A stretch of 64,000 nucleotides of DNA from positions 26,291,716 to 26,355,715 of the forward strand of contig OX465587.1 of assembly GCA_950022655.1 (NCBI GenBank). Reading direction: 5' to 3'. The stretch comes from Alentia gelatinosa (taxonomy: Eukaryota; Annelida; Polychaeta; Phyllodocida; Polynoidae). Shown here one piece after another: positions 1-9,602 of the stretch. The notes under the pieces are model-generated. The model worked only from the letters and a program-made list of their open reading frames with translations. It had not been told where the DNA came from and made no database searches. The first letter of the stretch is position 1. Each line of letters starts with the position of its first letter. Both the position numbers and the translations under genes were made by a program.

Positions 1-186
1 TATATCAGTGGGGTTCTGAGGTATGTTCTTGGTACATAGTCAATTGTTTATATTAGGACTGTGATCTTCAATAAAGAGGGAAATTAATCGTTCTGTAGAA
101 GCATTTTTAAAGCCCTACACTGAACCCTCTGCGCTCTCTAGGTTCCATTAGTCCACTTGCGGACGTAGACACACATAAATTTATGT
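1..186 (-). other. 3' flank of the K+ channel gene
   Basis: This stretch follows the channel stop codon (TAG, 189-187 on the minus strand) and is presumably its 3' UTR. I see no canonical AATAAA on the minus strand here, so the polyadenylation site probably lies beyond the window edge or uses a variant signal. An AATAAA at 70-75 is on the plus strand and would serve a convergent plus-strand transcript if one exists outside the window. No other coding sequence is visible. Confidence 0.4.
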
Positions 187-1035
187 CTAACTATTTGCAT
201 GCACATCACTTTTTGTGTCACTAGCTGCCTTGTTCAACGTCCTTTGCTCCAGTTTCGTCCTGAGGCTGGCGTATGTGTAATACAACCGGAAGTTATTGGC
301 GATCACCGGAATCGGAAGTCCGGTGATGAGAATTCCGCAGACTGCGCAGACTCCAGCAATGATCTGCCCCCAAGCCGTGACAGGTGTGACGTCACCATAC
401 CCTACCGTCGTCATGGTGATGAGACTCCACCAGAAACCGACGGGGATGGACTCAAAGCGCTCTGGTTGGTAGAGCTCTGCGAAGTAGATGGCCGTGGAGA
501 AGATGAGCATTCCTATTGCCACCAAGAGGCCGAGGAGCAGCAGCTCATGGAGGCTGGCGCGCATGGCGAGGCAAATCACCTGTAGTCCCCGACTATGCTT
601 CACCATCTTCAACACACGCACAGCTCTCAGAATGGCCACCAGACCCACTACGTTGTAGGACACTTCAAGGTTATTTTCCACCCAGAAATAAGGCTGGACA
701 AAGCTGATGAGGCTCAGCACGAACATCGGCACCACTGCCAGGATGTCAACGACGTTGAAGAAGGACCAGAAGAAGAGGAGCTTACTGGGAGAGCAGAGGA
801 AGCGGGCGAGCAGCTCAATGAAGAAGAAGACAGAACAGAAATGGTTGATGTAGCCCAGGACTGGGTGCTCTTCCGAGTTGTGGTATTTGTCGATTTTCGG
901 GTTAGACGTGTTCCATGATTCCCCAAGGACGCCCTCAAGGTCACGTGTCGCTGGTACCCTGAGGCTTTCACAGGTTTCCAGTGAGATGACCATTGCGGAA
1001 AGTACCAGCAGCATTAGGAAGAAGAAGGACCAGAT
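187..1035 (-). CDS. Shaw/Kv3-type voltage-gated K+ channel, exon 2 (S1-S6, pore, C-tail)
   Basis: This is the second and last coding exon. It encodes residues 159-440 of the spliced 440-aa channel, which conducts K+ across the plasma membrane as a tetramer. The exon starts after a CCTAG acceptor (AG at 1037-1036), in phase 0, with IWSFFF, the beginning of S1 (about 159-177). An N-glycosylation sequon NTS (N200) lies in the S1-S2 loop. S2 is about 220-240 and S3 about 246-271. S4 carries basic residues every third position: R295, R298, K301, K304, R307. S5 is about 320-343. The K+ selectivity filter TVGYGD is at 368-373, and S6 has the Kv hinge PIP at 399-401. The tail after S6 is only about 35 residues, ending HANS, which is short for the family. 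Compared with Shaker-type S4 segments, the two outermost gating-charge positions appear to be Gly/Ala, as I recall for Shaw channels. Assignment to the Kv family is very secure. Shaw rather than another subfamily rests mainly on exon 1, and I cannot separate Shaw from Shaw-like paralogues. Confidence 0.95.
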   Translation of the reverse strand: MWSFFFLMLLVLSAMVISLETCESLRVPATRDLEGVLGESWNTSNPKIDKYHNSEEHPVLGYINHFCSVFFFIELLARFLCSPSKLLFFWSFFNVVDILAVVPMFVLSLISFVQPYFWVENNLEVSYNVVGLVAILRAVRVLKMVKHSRGLQVICLAMRASLHELLLLGLLVAIGMLIFSTAIYFAELYQPERFESIPVGFWWSLITMTTVGYGDVTPVTAWGQIIAGVCAVCGILITGLPIPVIANNFRLYYTYASLRTKLEQRTLNKAASDTKSDVHANS

Positions 1036-1373
1036 CTAGGATTGGAACATAGAGAGGTGTTGCTTATAAATATATTATATGAAATATAAGAATCCAATAC
1101 AATTATTTCTTAAGATTGATCAAAATGTATCAGTAAACAATCGTCTGCATGATGATGAATGTCATCAAATATGAATGTCCAGTATAAATGAAGATGTAAT
1201 GGTACATATAAGAGAAAGAAAGGGTAAAAACAAATGAGCAACATATTATCATTGTATTGTACTGTAAAGCCATAACTTATTTATTATTACTCCGTTCGTA
1301 TCAGATAAATAATCTTTCTTAGAATAAAACATTTGTTAAATTTAGAACTTCTGAGTAAGATAAACCTTCTTAC
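1036..1373 (-). other. Intron of the K+ channel gene (GT-AG, phase 0)
   Basis: The donor on the minus strand is AAG|GTAAGA, with GT at 1373-1372. The acceptor is CCTAG|ATC, with AG at 1037-1036. Both sides fall exactly between codons: exon 1 from its ATG to 1374 is 158 codons, and exon 2 continues in frame. The splice joins HSSKLAK to IWSFFF, which is the normal T1-S1 linker/S1 junction of Kv channels. Unspliced, the exon 1 frame would run 28 meaningless codons to a stop at 1287. The intron is AT-rich and holds no other feature that I see. Confidence 0.92.
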
Positions 1374-1847
1374 CTTTGCAAGTTTAGAAGAATGTGGGTC
1401 ATCGAGGAAGAGCCAAATGTCATTCATGCGGTCTCTCCAGGTGCCCTTAGCCATGCCCAGTCCTTCATCTAGCTGCATCCGTTCCCCTCCATAGGCATCA
1501 TCAATGACAGCTAATGTCTTCTGCTCCTCATCCCAATCACAGCATGACTTCCAGCAGCATGCCGAGATCCGTCCATCCTCAAGGCCCCAGAATCGCAGCT
1601 CAGCCAGCAGGGCCGGTGCACACACGCAGCGTGGGAAGTGGATCTCCCCATCGCGGAAGGCATCAAGGACATAGGGGAAGAGGCGTGGGTTACGGTCAAA
1701 GAAATACTCCTGGTTTTCTGTGTTGTAGTTTGGATCTTCAGTTGTGAGTTCCGATAGGCGTGTCCCAAGGATACGAGTAAGAGTTGAATAAAAGGTCATA
1801 AACCGTTGTCCTCCCACATTCAAGGTCACCCTGATGTTCTCCTCCAT
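1374..1847 (-). CDS. Shaw/Kv3-type voltage-gated K+ channel, exon 1 (start and T1 domain)
   Basis: The exon encodes residues 1-158: the cytoplasmic T1 (BTB) tetramerisation domain and the linker to S1. The start is ATG at 1847-1845 in a strong context (A at -3, G at +4), and it is the first in-frame ATG after a stop at 1898-1896. Residues about 6-100 form T1, beginning with the VTLNVGG motif, then YFFDRNP and the RFWGLED segment. A complete HX5CX20CC zinc-binding motif is present (H-FPRCV-C, then 20 residues, then CC), which non-Shaker Kv channels use at the T1 subunit interface. The CCW sequence after it and the following TLAVID resemble Shaw/Kv3 T1 domains more than Shab, Shal or Shaker. 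It is spliced in phase 0 to the exon at 1035-187. A polypyrimidine-AG at 1864-1863 could be the acceptor of a 5' UTR exon, or of an exon adding a few N-terminal residues (the frame is open to it). Family is certain, subfamily likely, exact start probable. Confidence 0.93.
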
Positions 1848-2100
1848 CCTTATCTGAGTTTCCTGAAGGTGAAGTATCAGGATAATTACAGGGACCTATA
1901 TGGTGACCAGATGGCACTTTTTTCTGAATCTCACTGTTCGTCAATGCTCGTGTGATATACGAATCTTAAGTGATCGCTTCCAGTGTTTTTAACATCTGTA
2001 AACGCATGTAGTACCTCCAGATTAGTGCCACTGCAATTTGAGTCCCAATAACCGTCAACGTTGTTGCTCTTATCATGTCCTTTAACACACGGAGATTTGT
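1848..2100 (-). promoter_or_regulatory. 5' flank / probable 5' UTR of the K+ channel gene
   Basis: This DNA is immediately upstream of the channel ATG. The coding frame is blocked by TAG at 1898-1896, so anything beyond must be UTR, intron or promoter. CTTCACCTTCAG ending at 1863 on the minus strand is a reasonable splice acceptor, so the 5' UTR may start further upstream. No TATA box at a sensible distance stands out. The transcription start cannot be set from sequence alone. Confidence 0.3.
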
Positions 2101-2300
2101 GAGGGATGAGCCCTAGACGTCAGTGATCAGCCACCGCTGAACTGCTCAGTGCAAGCGACGTGCAGTTACCGTGAGCAGCTCGGAGCAGCTCCACGTCCAT
2201 CACTCCGGCACTCGGCGGCCGGACTGAGCACTTATCACGCTCTATCAGGGCCGGGCACGTGGCAGGGAGGAGAGGCTTTTAACGCACGGGAGGGTTGTTC
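2100..2300. promoter_or_regulatory. CpG-rich patch with E-box upstream of the channel gene
   Basis: Across these 200 bp there are about 14 CpG dinucleotides in otherwise AT-rich surroundings, together with direct repeats of GAGCAGCTC/GGAGCAGCTC near 2173-2191. A palindromic E-box CACGTG is at 2256-2261. The patch lies 250-450 bp upstream of the channel ATG, which fits a promoter or a 5' UTR exon on either strand. The reading frames across it (for example 2149-2376) show no recognisable protein. The regulatory role is inference only. Confidence 0.2.
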
Positions 2301-2354
2301 ACGGTGTAAAGATTCAGCCCTCTCTATCATAGTGTGTCTGCGTATACCTAGGCT

Positions 2355-2476
2355 TACTTTGAGCAGTTATCAATGAAAAAAAATTTTCCTTTCAATTTAA
2401 GTAAGACTTTCCTTTACAACGGGTGGGGTGTTTTTAGGGGGTCATTGAGTGATTTTTTTCTACTTTGAGCAGTTAT
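2355..2476. repeat. 16-bp direct repeats flanking a 90-bp segment
   Basis: TACTTTGAGCAGTTAT occurs at 2355-2370 and again exactly at 2461-2476. The 90 bp between them start with CAATG and an A8-T4 run and end with GATTTTTTTC. Exact 16-bp direct repeats at the two ends of a short A/T-run-bearing segment resemble the target-site duplications of a short retroposed insert. I recognise no element inside, and coincidence or a local tandem duplication is also possible. Confidence 0.3.
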
Positions 2477-3706
2477 TTTCTAGGCGTTGAAAGGAAGTGA
2501 ACGCGAAGACGTGTTGTCAGACGAGTCTTAAATATGAATGAAACAAGAATGGCGGGCAGACTCAAGTATTAATATTATCATGTTATAAGAAACGCCGAGG
2601 AAACGTATAGATACGAACAAGCGGACAGGACCTCATAGTTTAATATTTGAGGGCGTCCCTGTGCGCCTACTCGTACCTACTCCTAGAGAGTGGGAAGTTG
2701 TTACATAATAATCAGACCTCAGAGCCCAGAGGGATGAAGTTACTCTCAACTCTATACTCGTTGCTCTCAAATGGACAGGGAGGAGGTTACGTGCCGATTC
2801 CGGCCATTTCGGATACGGGACATCTACTTCAAGGTTGAACAGAATTATTGATATTGAATATATATATGCTGCGTTCGTAAAAAAAAAAGTAAATCAAGAT
2901 GACGTAAGATCTTTAGAACAGGGCGGCGAGGCTACTCTCCCGCGAGCAGAGTATGTGCAGCTCACCGAGGACAGTTATTCCTACTGGTTAAACGAACGTC
3001 CCTACATCCTCCAAAGTGTTCTCTTAGCGTAATCTGTAAGTGTGCTCACCCTGAGTAGTGTTTATAATAGTTTTATGTGAATGAACGAGGCTGCGCGCGA
3101 ATGTTTATATAGGTATCACTACACACTCTCACAAATATTATAAATCACCTGGCATTCTTTTATGATAAAGGCAATTACATCAATAAGATAGTCATTACCT
3201 TTGGCCTACGAGTATAGACAGACCAAGTCTTTACTCCGTGCTTTGACAACAGGCTGACATGCAAACGGTGACCCAGTTATAATCTACCAGTAAATGAAGC
3301 AATCCTTACATCAAATTTTAAGGTTCATCTTTGCATCCTTATCATGGTCAAGTAATATAGTTTCGATGAGAAGAAGGTCCCCATCTGAATTGTCTGTAAT
3401 TTTTAGTAAAGATAATTAGGAGTCGCCATCTTGGTTTATTCTCCTACCTCCCTGATGTTTACAGTTCAGCTGCCATGTTTTGAACGGCAAGTTTAACCTT
3501 ATTATCGTGCATTCATCTCCAGTGCCTAACCTATCCACATGGTGGGAGAGGATGATGACAATCTGAGTTGTTAACGCCATGAGTGCTCTCATAGGCCTGT
3601 GTTGCAGACTGGAATGGTGCGCAAGACTGGAACAATACTGTTCATCCTCTACTGGTTGTTAATACAACAGCTAATCAGAGCACACAGCTCTCCAGTCGAG
3701 CATGTA

Positions 3707-3742
3707 GTGTCAAACCCTGAAGTTGACACTTATGTATATAAG
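3707..3742 (+). promoter_or_regulatory. Inverted repeat followed by TATA-like box
   Basis: GTGTCAA (3707-3713) and its perfect reverse complement TTGACAC (3723-3729) are separated by 9 bp. TATATAAG (3735-3742) follows 5 bp later. The arrangement looks like a protein-binding dyad upstream of a plus-strand core promoter. However, no recognisable gene lies within the following 1.5 kb, so this may be chance. Confidence 0.15.
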
Positions 3743-4070
3743 TCCTCATGTCTGTAAAATCTCCTGACTCTTGTACACAGTGCTTGGTTGGTTTGACTGC
3801 TTTACTCTTTACTGCATGGAATTGCCCCTATAACTTCACTGCCATATAAGGAATATAGAAGGCATGGATTGATCCACTGCATTCAGACAAACCACGACGT
3901 TCACCCTTACCTCCTTACATGCATAGTGTTAATAGCTCCTCGGGCTGGTTAAACAGTCTGTAGTTGACCTGAATTTTTGGGCCAAAACCACTGTCGTCTC
4001 GACTAATTGCATTAACTATATCAATAAGTGAATAAAACTAAATATTTCTTGTATCCGCCCTCTAACGCTC

Positions 4071-4089
4071 CTGTTAATTTGATTAACAG
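4071..4089. repeat. Short perfect inverted repeat
   Basis: CTGTTAAT and ATTAACAG form perfect 8-bp arms around a 3-nt spacer. There is no oligo-T tract or gene end nearby that would make it a terminator. The function is unknown. Confidence 0.3.
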
Positions 4090-5574
4090 AAGCATACTGA
4101 CAAGGGAGCTGCGCTACAGCTACCAGTTAAAAAGGCCCTACCAAGGACACTTCATACACAGAAACAGAGTTTACCATTAAAGGTCATATGCAAAGTAGCT
4201 TGGCACTTGAAAAGGGAGCATATAAATAAGTTTTGAGAGTATATCTGTTTAACAATTGGCGAACCCACTGTGGGGCCATCCCATAACATTTTATGCAGAA
4301 CGGTATGGACTTGCATATCCAAGTCCATGAGCTCAGCATTTGCGTATCATTTGATGAAGTACCGATACTGTAGGCTATGGTATGGCGTTAGATACAGCGC
4401 AGCCTTGCTGTTTATTTTTTGCACAGATATCCATAATCATTTAGCTCCATTAAATGAAACCCTGTTTTCGTGTATCCTTTGAAATGACAGGCGGCAGACG
4501 CTGTTCAGCACGAGTATTGGTTGTGGTGGAGGGTGTGGTCATCTTAAAGCGAAAAGTGAATTTGAAAATTGACTAGATATTCTGTAAACTGATTCGAAGT
4601 TAATTTAAGAAATATGCATGATGAAGACAATTACAATCATCTTTAATCTTGACTGACTTGATTTCGTTCGTATTTTGTGTTTGTATTGGTGTAGCCTGTA
4701 GGGCAAAATGGCGGTGCCCATGGAACAATAACTTTCTGTTGTATGAGGACACATACTGTTAAGTCACGGGAGCGACCATTCTGCCCCAAACGCCAAACAA
4801 AACTTCAGGTGGCGAGTGTGGTTTTCCATGGGACTTAAGCCCAGAGCTGACTTAAGCCCTAGTACTTCACTTCGACCTGTGGCGCCATCTTCACGGGTCT
4901 CGTGGAACTCATACACTCTAGCGATACTTGGCCGGGAGTGGGACAGAGGATCTGTCAGAAAACTACAAGAGGTAATCGATGAACTAACGCTCTCAAAGCA
5001 GAAATCCGGTGCTCTACTTTTTTTATATTCAAATACATTTAACGGTGGCACAGACGCTCATCTGTTTCCAGATATCTTCCACGCTGGTGTCAATACAACT
5101 CAGAAAGCGTCTACAAGATACAGGACAGAACAGGACATCAGCATCATTTCCTAACTCATTTATATAAATCCACCAATTATCTACTACATCGAAATGCCTT
5201 ATATGCAATGCCTTATTCGTCTTCAGACTTTTTCTTTTCGTAATCATAAGGGTCTTCTGACCTTATTCAGATTTTCACTAAGTTTTGGATATTCTCCTTT
5301 ACCTTCATTTGTGTTCCATGTTTCAGCTTCCTCCGGCCGCTTGCAAGCGCTAGTGCCGCGAAAGATCTGGGAGGAGAGTGGTGAACCACGGACATGGCAG
5401 ACCTGGATAAGAAACCCACCCGTGTTGGCCTACTTATGATTGCCTCGCTATTGTTCTCGAGTTCACACCTTTGCTGCAAGGCGGCGCCGCATTAACACCT
5501 TAGTTTAACACCTTATCCACTAGATGGCATGTAGAGCATGCAACATTCTATGGTGTAATTAGGTATAAGAACAC

Positions 5575-6640
5575 CATGCATATTCTTGAAATCTTGATTT
5601 ACCATGTCAACACCCTGAAATTGAGGCAAATCTGAGTCCTGACCCTTCCCAAAGTGACCCAAAATGTGCCACTTGTCTAGAACCCCCTACTATGCGTAGG
5701 ACCATAATTTCAACTGTTCTATTTAGGAAGTGTCTTGAGATCGTCGGTGAAATAGTCTATTAAGGGTTGGTGTGATGGGAATATTTTTGAAATCTTGATT
5801 TTCTGTGCCTGATTATCTGAAAATGAGGGAAATGTGCCTGCCGACCCCAGTCTAAGTCACACAAAATCTGCCGCTTGTCTGGAATCCCCTAGCACACTTA
5901 CAGTCATAATCTTTACTGTCCCAATTAGGTACATATCTGAAATCGTCGGTGAAATAGTCTATTAAGGCCTGTTGAGGGGGAAATATTTTTGAAATCTTGA
6001 TTTTCCATGTCAACACCCTGAAATTGAGGCAAATCTGAGTCCTGACCCTTCCCAAAGTGACCCAAAATGTGCCACTTGTCTAGAACCCCCTACTATGTGT
6101 AGGACCATAATTTCAACTGTTCTATTTAGGAAGTGTCTCGAGATCGTCGGTGAAATAGTCTATTAAGGGTTGGCTTGATGGGAATATTTTTGAAATCTTG
6201 ATTTTCTGTGCCTGATTATCTGAAAATGAGGGAAATGTGCCTGCCGACCCCAGTCTAAGTCACACAAAATCTGCCGCTTGTCTGGAATCCCCCAGCACAC
6301 TTACAGTCATAATATTTACTGTCCCAGTTAGGTACATATCTGAAATCGTCGGTGAAATAGTCTATTAAGGCCTGTTGAGGGGGAAATATTTTTGAAATCT
6401 TGATTTTCCATGTCAACACCCTGAAATTGAGGCAAATCTGAGTCCTGACCCTTCCCAAAGTGACCCAAAATGTGCCACTTGTCTAGAACCCCCTACTACG
6501 CTTAGGACCATAATTTCAACTGTTCTATTTAGGAAATGTCTTGAGATCGTCGGTGAAATAGTCTATTAAGGGTTGGCGTGATGGGAATATTTTTGAAATC
6601 TTGATTTTCTGTGCCTGATTATCTGAAAATGAGGGAAATG
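5575..6640 (-). repeat. 201/202-bp satellite (403-bp dimers), left arm, inverted orientation
   Basis: Two related monomer types alternate. The anchor GAAATCTTGATTT recurs at 5588, 5789, 5991, 6192, 6394 and 6595, so spacings are 201 or 202 bp and the higher-order period is 403 bp. Type A continues CCATGTCAACACCCTG; type B continues TCTGTGCCTGATTATCTG. Type-matched copies 403 bp apart are nearly identical, while A and B differ widely. Reverse-complemented, this arm matches the array at 6678-8170. The left edge near 5575 is blurred. Frames of 67 codons on the minus strand (6055-5852, 6458-6255) come from the repeat itself. Confidence 0.9.
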
Positions 6641-6677
6641 AGGCCCCTTGAAAATAAGAGAATTCCGACCTGAGAGT
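6641..6677. other. Inversion junction within the 201-bp satellite
   Basis: These roughly 37 bp (AGGCCCCTTG through GAGAGT) match neither arm by eye. They separate satellite units in minus orientation on the left from units in plus orientation on the right, and so mark the centre of a large inverted arrangement. The right-hand edge is approximate. Confidence 0.6.
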
Positions 6678-8170
6678 TTCCACCTCATCAGGCCTTAATG
6701 AACTATTTCATCAAGGATTTCAGATATGTACCTAAATGGGACAGCAAAGATTATGACTGTGAGTGTGCTGGGGGCTTCCAGAAAATTGGCAGATTTTGTC
6801 TGACTTTGACTGGGGTTAGCAGGCAGATTTCAGCAATTTTCAGAAAATCTGACATGGGAAACCAAGATTTTGAAAATATTCCCATCTCACCAAGCCTTAA
6901 TGAACTATTTCATCAATGATTCCAACATACTTCCTAAATAGACCAGCAGAGATTATGGCCCTAGGTGTGCTGGGGGGTTCCAAACATTTGGCAGATTTTG
7001 GGTCACTTTGGGTGGGGCTGGGACTCAGAATTGACTCATTTTCAGGGTGTTGACATGGGAAATCCATATTTTGAAAATATTCCCATCACGCCAGGCCTTA
7101 ATGAATTATTTCATCAACGATTTTAGATATGTACCTAAATGGGACAGTAAAGATTATGACTGTGAGTGTGCTGGGGGGTTCCAGACAATTGGCAGATTTT
7201 GTCTGACTTTGACTGGGGTTGGCAGGCAGATTTTCCTCATTTTCAGAAAATCTGACATGGGAAACCAAAATTTTGAAAATATTCCCATCTCACCAAGCCT
7301 TAATGAACTATTTCATCAACGATTCCAACATAGTTCTGAGATAGAACAGCAAAATCTATGGCCCTAGGTGTGCTGGGGGGTTCCAAACAATTGGCAGATT
7401 TTGGGTCACTTTGGGCTGGGCCAGGACTCAGAATTGACTCATTTTCAGGGTGTTGACATGGGAAATCCATATTTTCAAAATATTCCCATCACGCCAGGCC
7501 TTAATGAACTATTTCATCAACGATTTCGGATATGTACCTAAATGGGACAGTAAAGATTATGACTGTGAGTGTGCTGGGGGGTTCCAGACAATTGGCAGAT
7601 TTCGTCAGACTTTGACTGGGGTCGGCAGGCAGATTTTCCTCATTTCCAGAAAATCTGACATGGGAAAGCAAGATTTTGAAAATATTCCCATTTCACCAAG
7701 CCTTAATGAACTATTTCATCAACGATTCCAACATAGTTCTGAGATAGAACAGCAAAAATTATGTCCCTAGGTGTGCTGGGGGGTTCCAAACAATTGGCAG
7801 ATTTTGGGTCACTTTGGGTTGGGCCGGGACTCAGAATTGACTCATTTTCAGGGCGTTGACATGGGAAATCTAGATTTTAAAATTATTTCCACCTCACCAG
7901 GCCTTAATGAACTATTTCATCAACGATTTCGGATATGTACCTAAATGGGACAGCAGAGATTATGGCTAAAGGTGTTCTCGGAGGTTCCAGACAATTGGCA
8001 GATTTTGGGTCACTTTGGATCTGGTCAGGAGTCAGATTTGCCTCATTTTTAGGGTGTTGACATAGGAAATCCATATTTTGAAAATATTCCTATCACGCCA
8101 GGCCTTAATGAACTATTTCATTAATGATTTCAGATATGTACCTAAATGGGACAGTAAATATTATGACTGT
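6678..8170 (+). repeat. 201/202-bp satellite (403-bp dimers), right arm
   Basis: The anchor CCTTAATGA recurs at 6693, 6895, 7096, 7298, 7499, 7701, 7902 and 8103, with spacings of 201 or 202 bp. Types alternate (CAGG versus CAAG before the anchor) to give a 403-bp dimer through most of the arm; the last units break the alternation. The array stops abruptly at 8170 in the middle of a unit. Because the monomer is close to 67 codons, frames of about 106 codons stay open (7047-7367, 7450-7770). They show no start context or domain and I do not call them genes. Confidence 0.9.
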
Positions 8171-8370
8171 AGATTAAGATAGATGTAAGGGTACTAGTCT
8201 TTTTTGATTTAATGTATATAAATGTGTAGGTATTTGGTTCTATTGATATCAAAATCCCAGTTTAAGTCAGGATCAGAACTATAAAGACATTACATAGGTA
8301 TCATAAATGGGATTAATGTGCATTTTAGATCATATTTCTACTCCTATTATTTGCTGAGATATGGAATATT
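8171..8370. other. Single-copy spacer between two satellite arrays
   Basis: These 200 bp are AT-rich and occur once in the window. They begin right after a truncated 201-bp unit and end where homology to the 1254-bp monomer starts. I see no gene or known element in them. Confidence 0.6.
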
Positions 8371-9602
8371 TATTACCTACTATATCTAAAAAACTACGAT
8401 TCTGGTAGTATCTGCTTGGACTTCTGCCCTTATATAATGACAGAGTGAACCAGACTTAGGCTTGGAGAGTGAGGGGCCACCAGAGTGAGAATCTCGTGAA
8501 GGAAAATATTAGAATCTGTTCTTCTTTTTTGTAGATCTATTTGCAGAAATATCTTTTCTCTTATGATTTATTTTCGAGCCATGCTGAAATCAATGTTTAG
8601 TAGTGTAGTTTTCATATCTACTTTTCTCGTGAGAAACCGATGAGATCTCAACTTTCGCTGGTCGCCCCACTTTCAAAACTCCGCTGATTCCCACCACCCA
8701 GCAACAGCCTAAGTATTTGACCCTATTAGAGCATCTGACTTTGGGGAGTAGTGGGCAGGGTGTTTCCCTGGCAATGCGAGTGTCGGGTGTTAGAACCCAG
8801 CAATAGGCAGCCCATAATTTCATTTTTCAATATTCTACCCTTAACTCGGACTCGACGAAGTCGCTAAATATATTCATGATATTTATGAAAGATAGATAAA
8901 AGAAGCAAAAGTAACGAAACTGATTTCTTCCTGCTATATTTTGAGCATACCAATCTCTGATCACTTTAAAGTTTGCCTATAATGGATGGACAGCAAACCA
9001 TTCCTGTTGAGGAAGCATTTGTTTCACACCGTCTCCACCAGGTGGCAAGCCTGTACAATGACTTGACCAGTCTCTCCTCACTGGTAGGGTTCCCTACACA
9101 GCATGTTGCAGAGATTGCCCTGTAGAGGAATCATGTGCATCTTGTCCTGTATAACAAATTCAGAATACTCTCATCAGCAATGTTTAGCAAGACACATACT
9201 GATATTACATTATCTACCAATGACAAAGGGTTGGAGGGTTTCAATGTGATTTTTCTTGAGAAATCCTACATTGAAAAACGTCCCTGTGAACTAAATGCTT
9301 TTTCATAGAAGTTAATTAATTGCTCTTGAATGCTATTCCAGTGAGGGATTATGATATCATTATATGGTAGTATTGTGGAGCAGCTTATAGGACTATTTCT
9401 TGGATTCTAAAAGGCATAATTGAGACTTTTGTCATGGACTTCATAGGGCTCTATGTTCAAGTGAGGCCATTGTTTTAAAATGATACAAACATGATCAATT
9501 ATACATAATTATCATGAAAATGCCATAAATCGTAAATAAACTGGGGGAGAGGATCTTCTAGAAATAAGTGAAAATATGCATGTCAGATATATCCATGATA
9601 CT
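8371..9602 (+). repeat. Edge monomer 1 of the 1254-bp array (1232 bp, 22-bp deletion)
   Basis: The first unit is full length except for a 22-bp deletion between 9515 and 9516, where other units read ATTTGACCTGAACTTCAC and a few more bases. It also carries private variants such as TTAGAACCCAGC in place of the TTCGAACCC of the tRNA-like segment. Greater divergence at an array edge is expected where homogenisation by unequal exchange is weak. Confidence 0.85.

Larger units (their letters stand above)
2300..5575. other. Intergenic DNA without a convincing gene
   Basis: Reading frames here reach at most 112 codons (4816-5154, plus) and 95 codons (5051-4764, minus, antisense to it). None has a recognisable domain, a consistent composition or supporting splice structure. 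The 4764-5154 stretch is more GC-rich and less random-looking than its surroundings and could be part of a UTR or an interspersed repeat. The remainder is AT-rich single-copy-looking sequence with the small inverted and direct repeats listed separately. Confidence 0.5.

Noticed and set aside
70..75. AATAAA as the polyadenylation signal of the channel gene
   Set aside because: It is on the plus strand, opposite to the channel transcript.
199..971. Plus-strand and alternative-frame reading frames across 199-971
   Set aside because: They are shadows of the channel exon on the minus strand, which has the full Kv motif set.
4764..5154. Overlapping frames of 95 (minus) and 112 (plus) codons
   Set aside because: There is no recognisable protein on either strand and no splice or start support. 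I kept it as an unexplained, more GC-rich stretch only.
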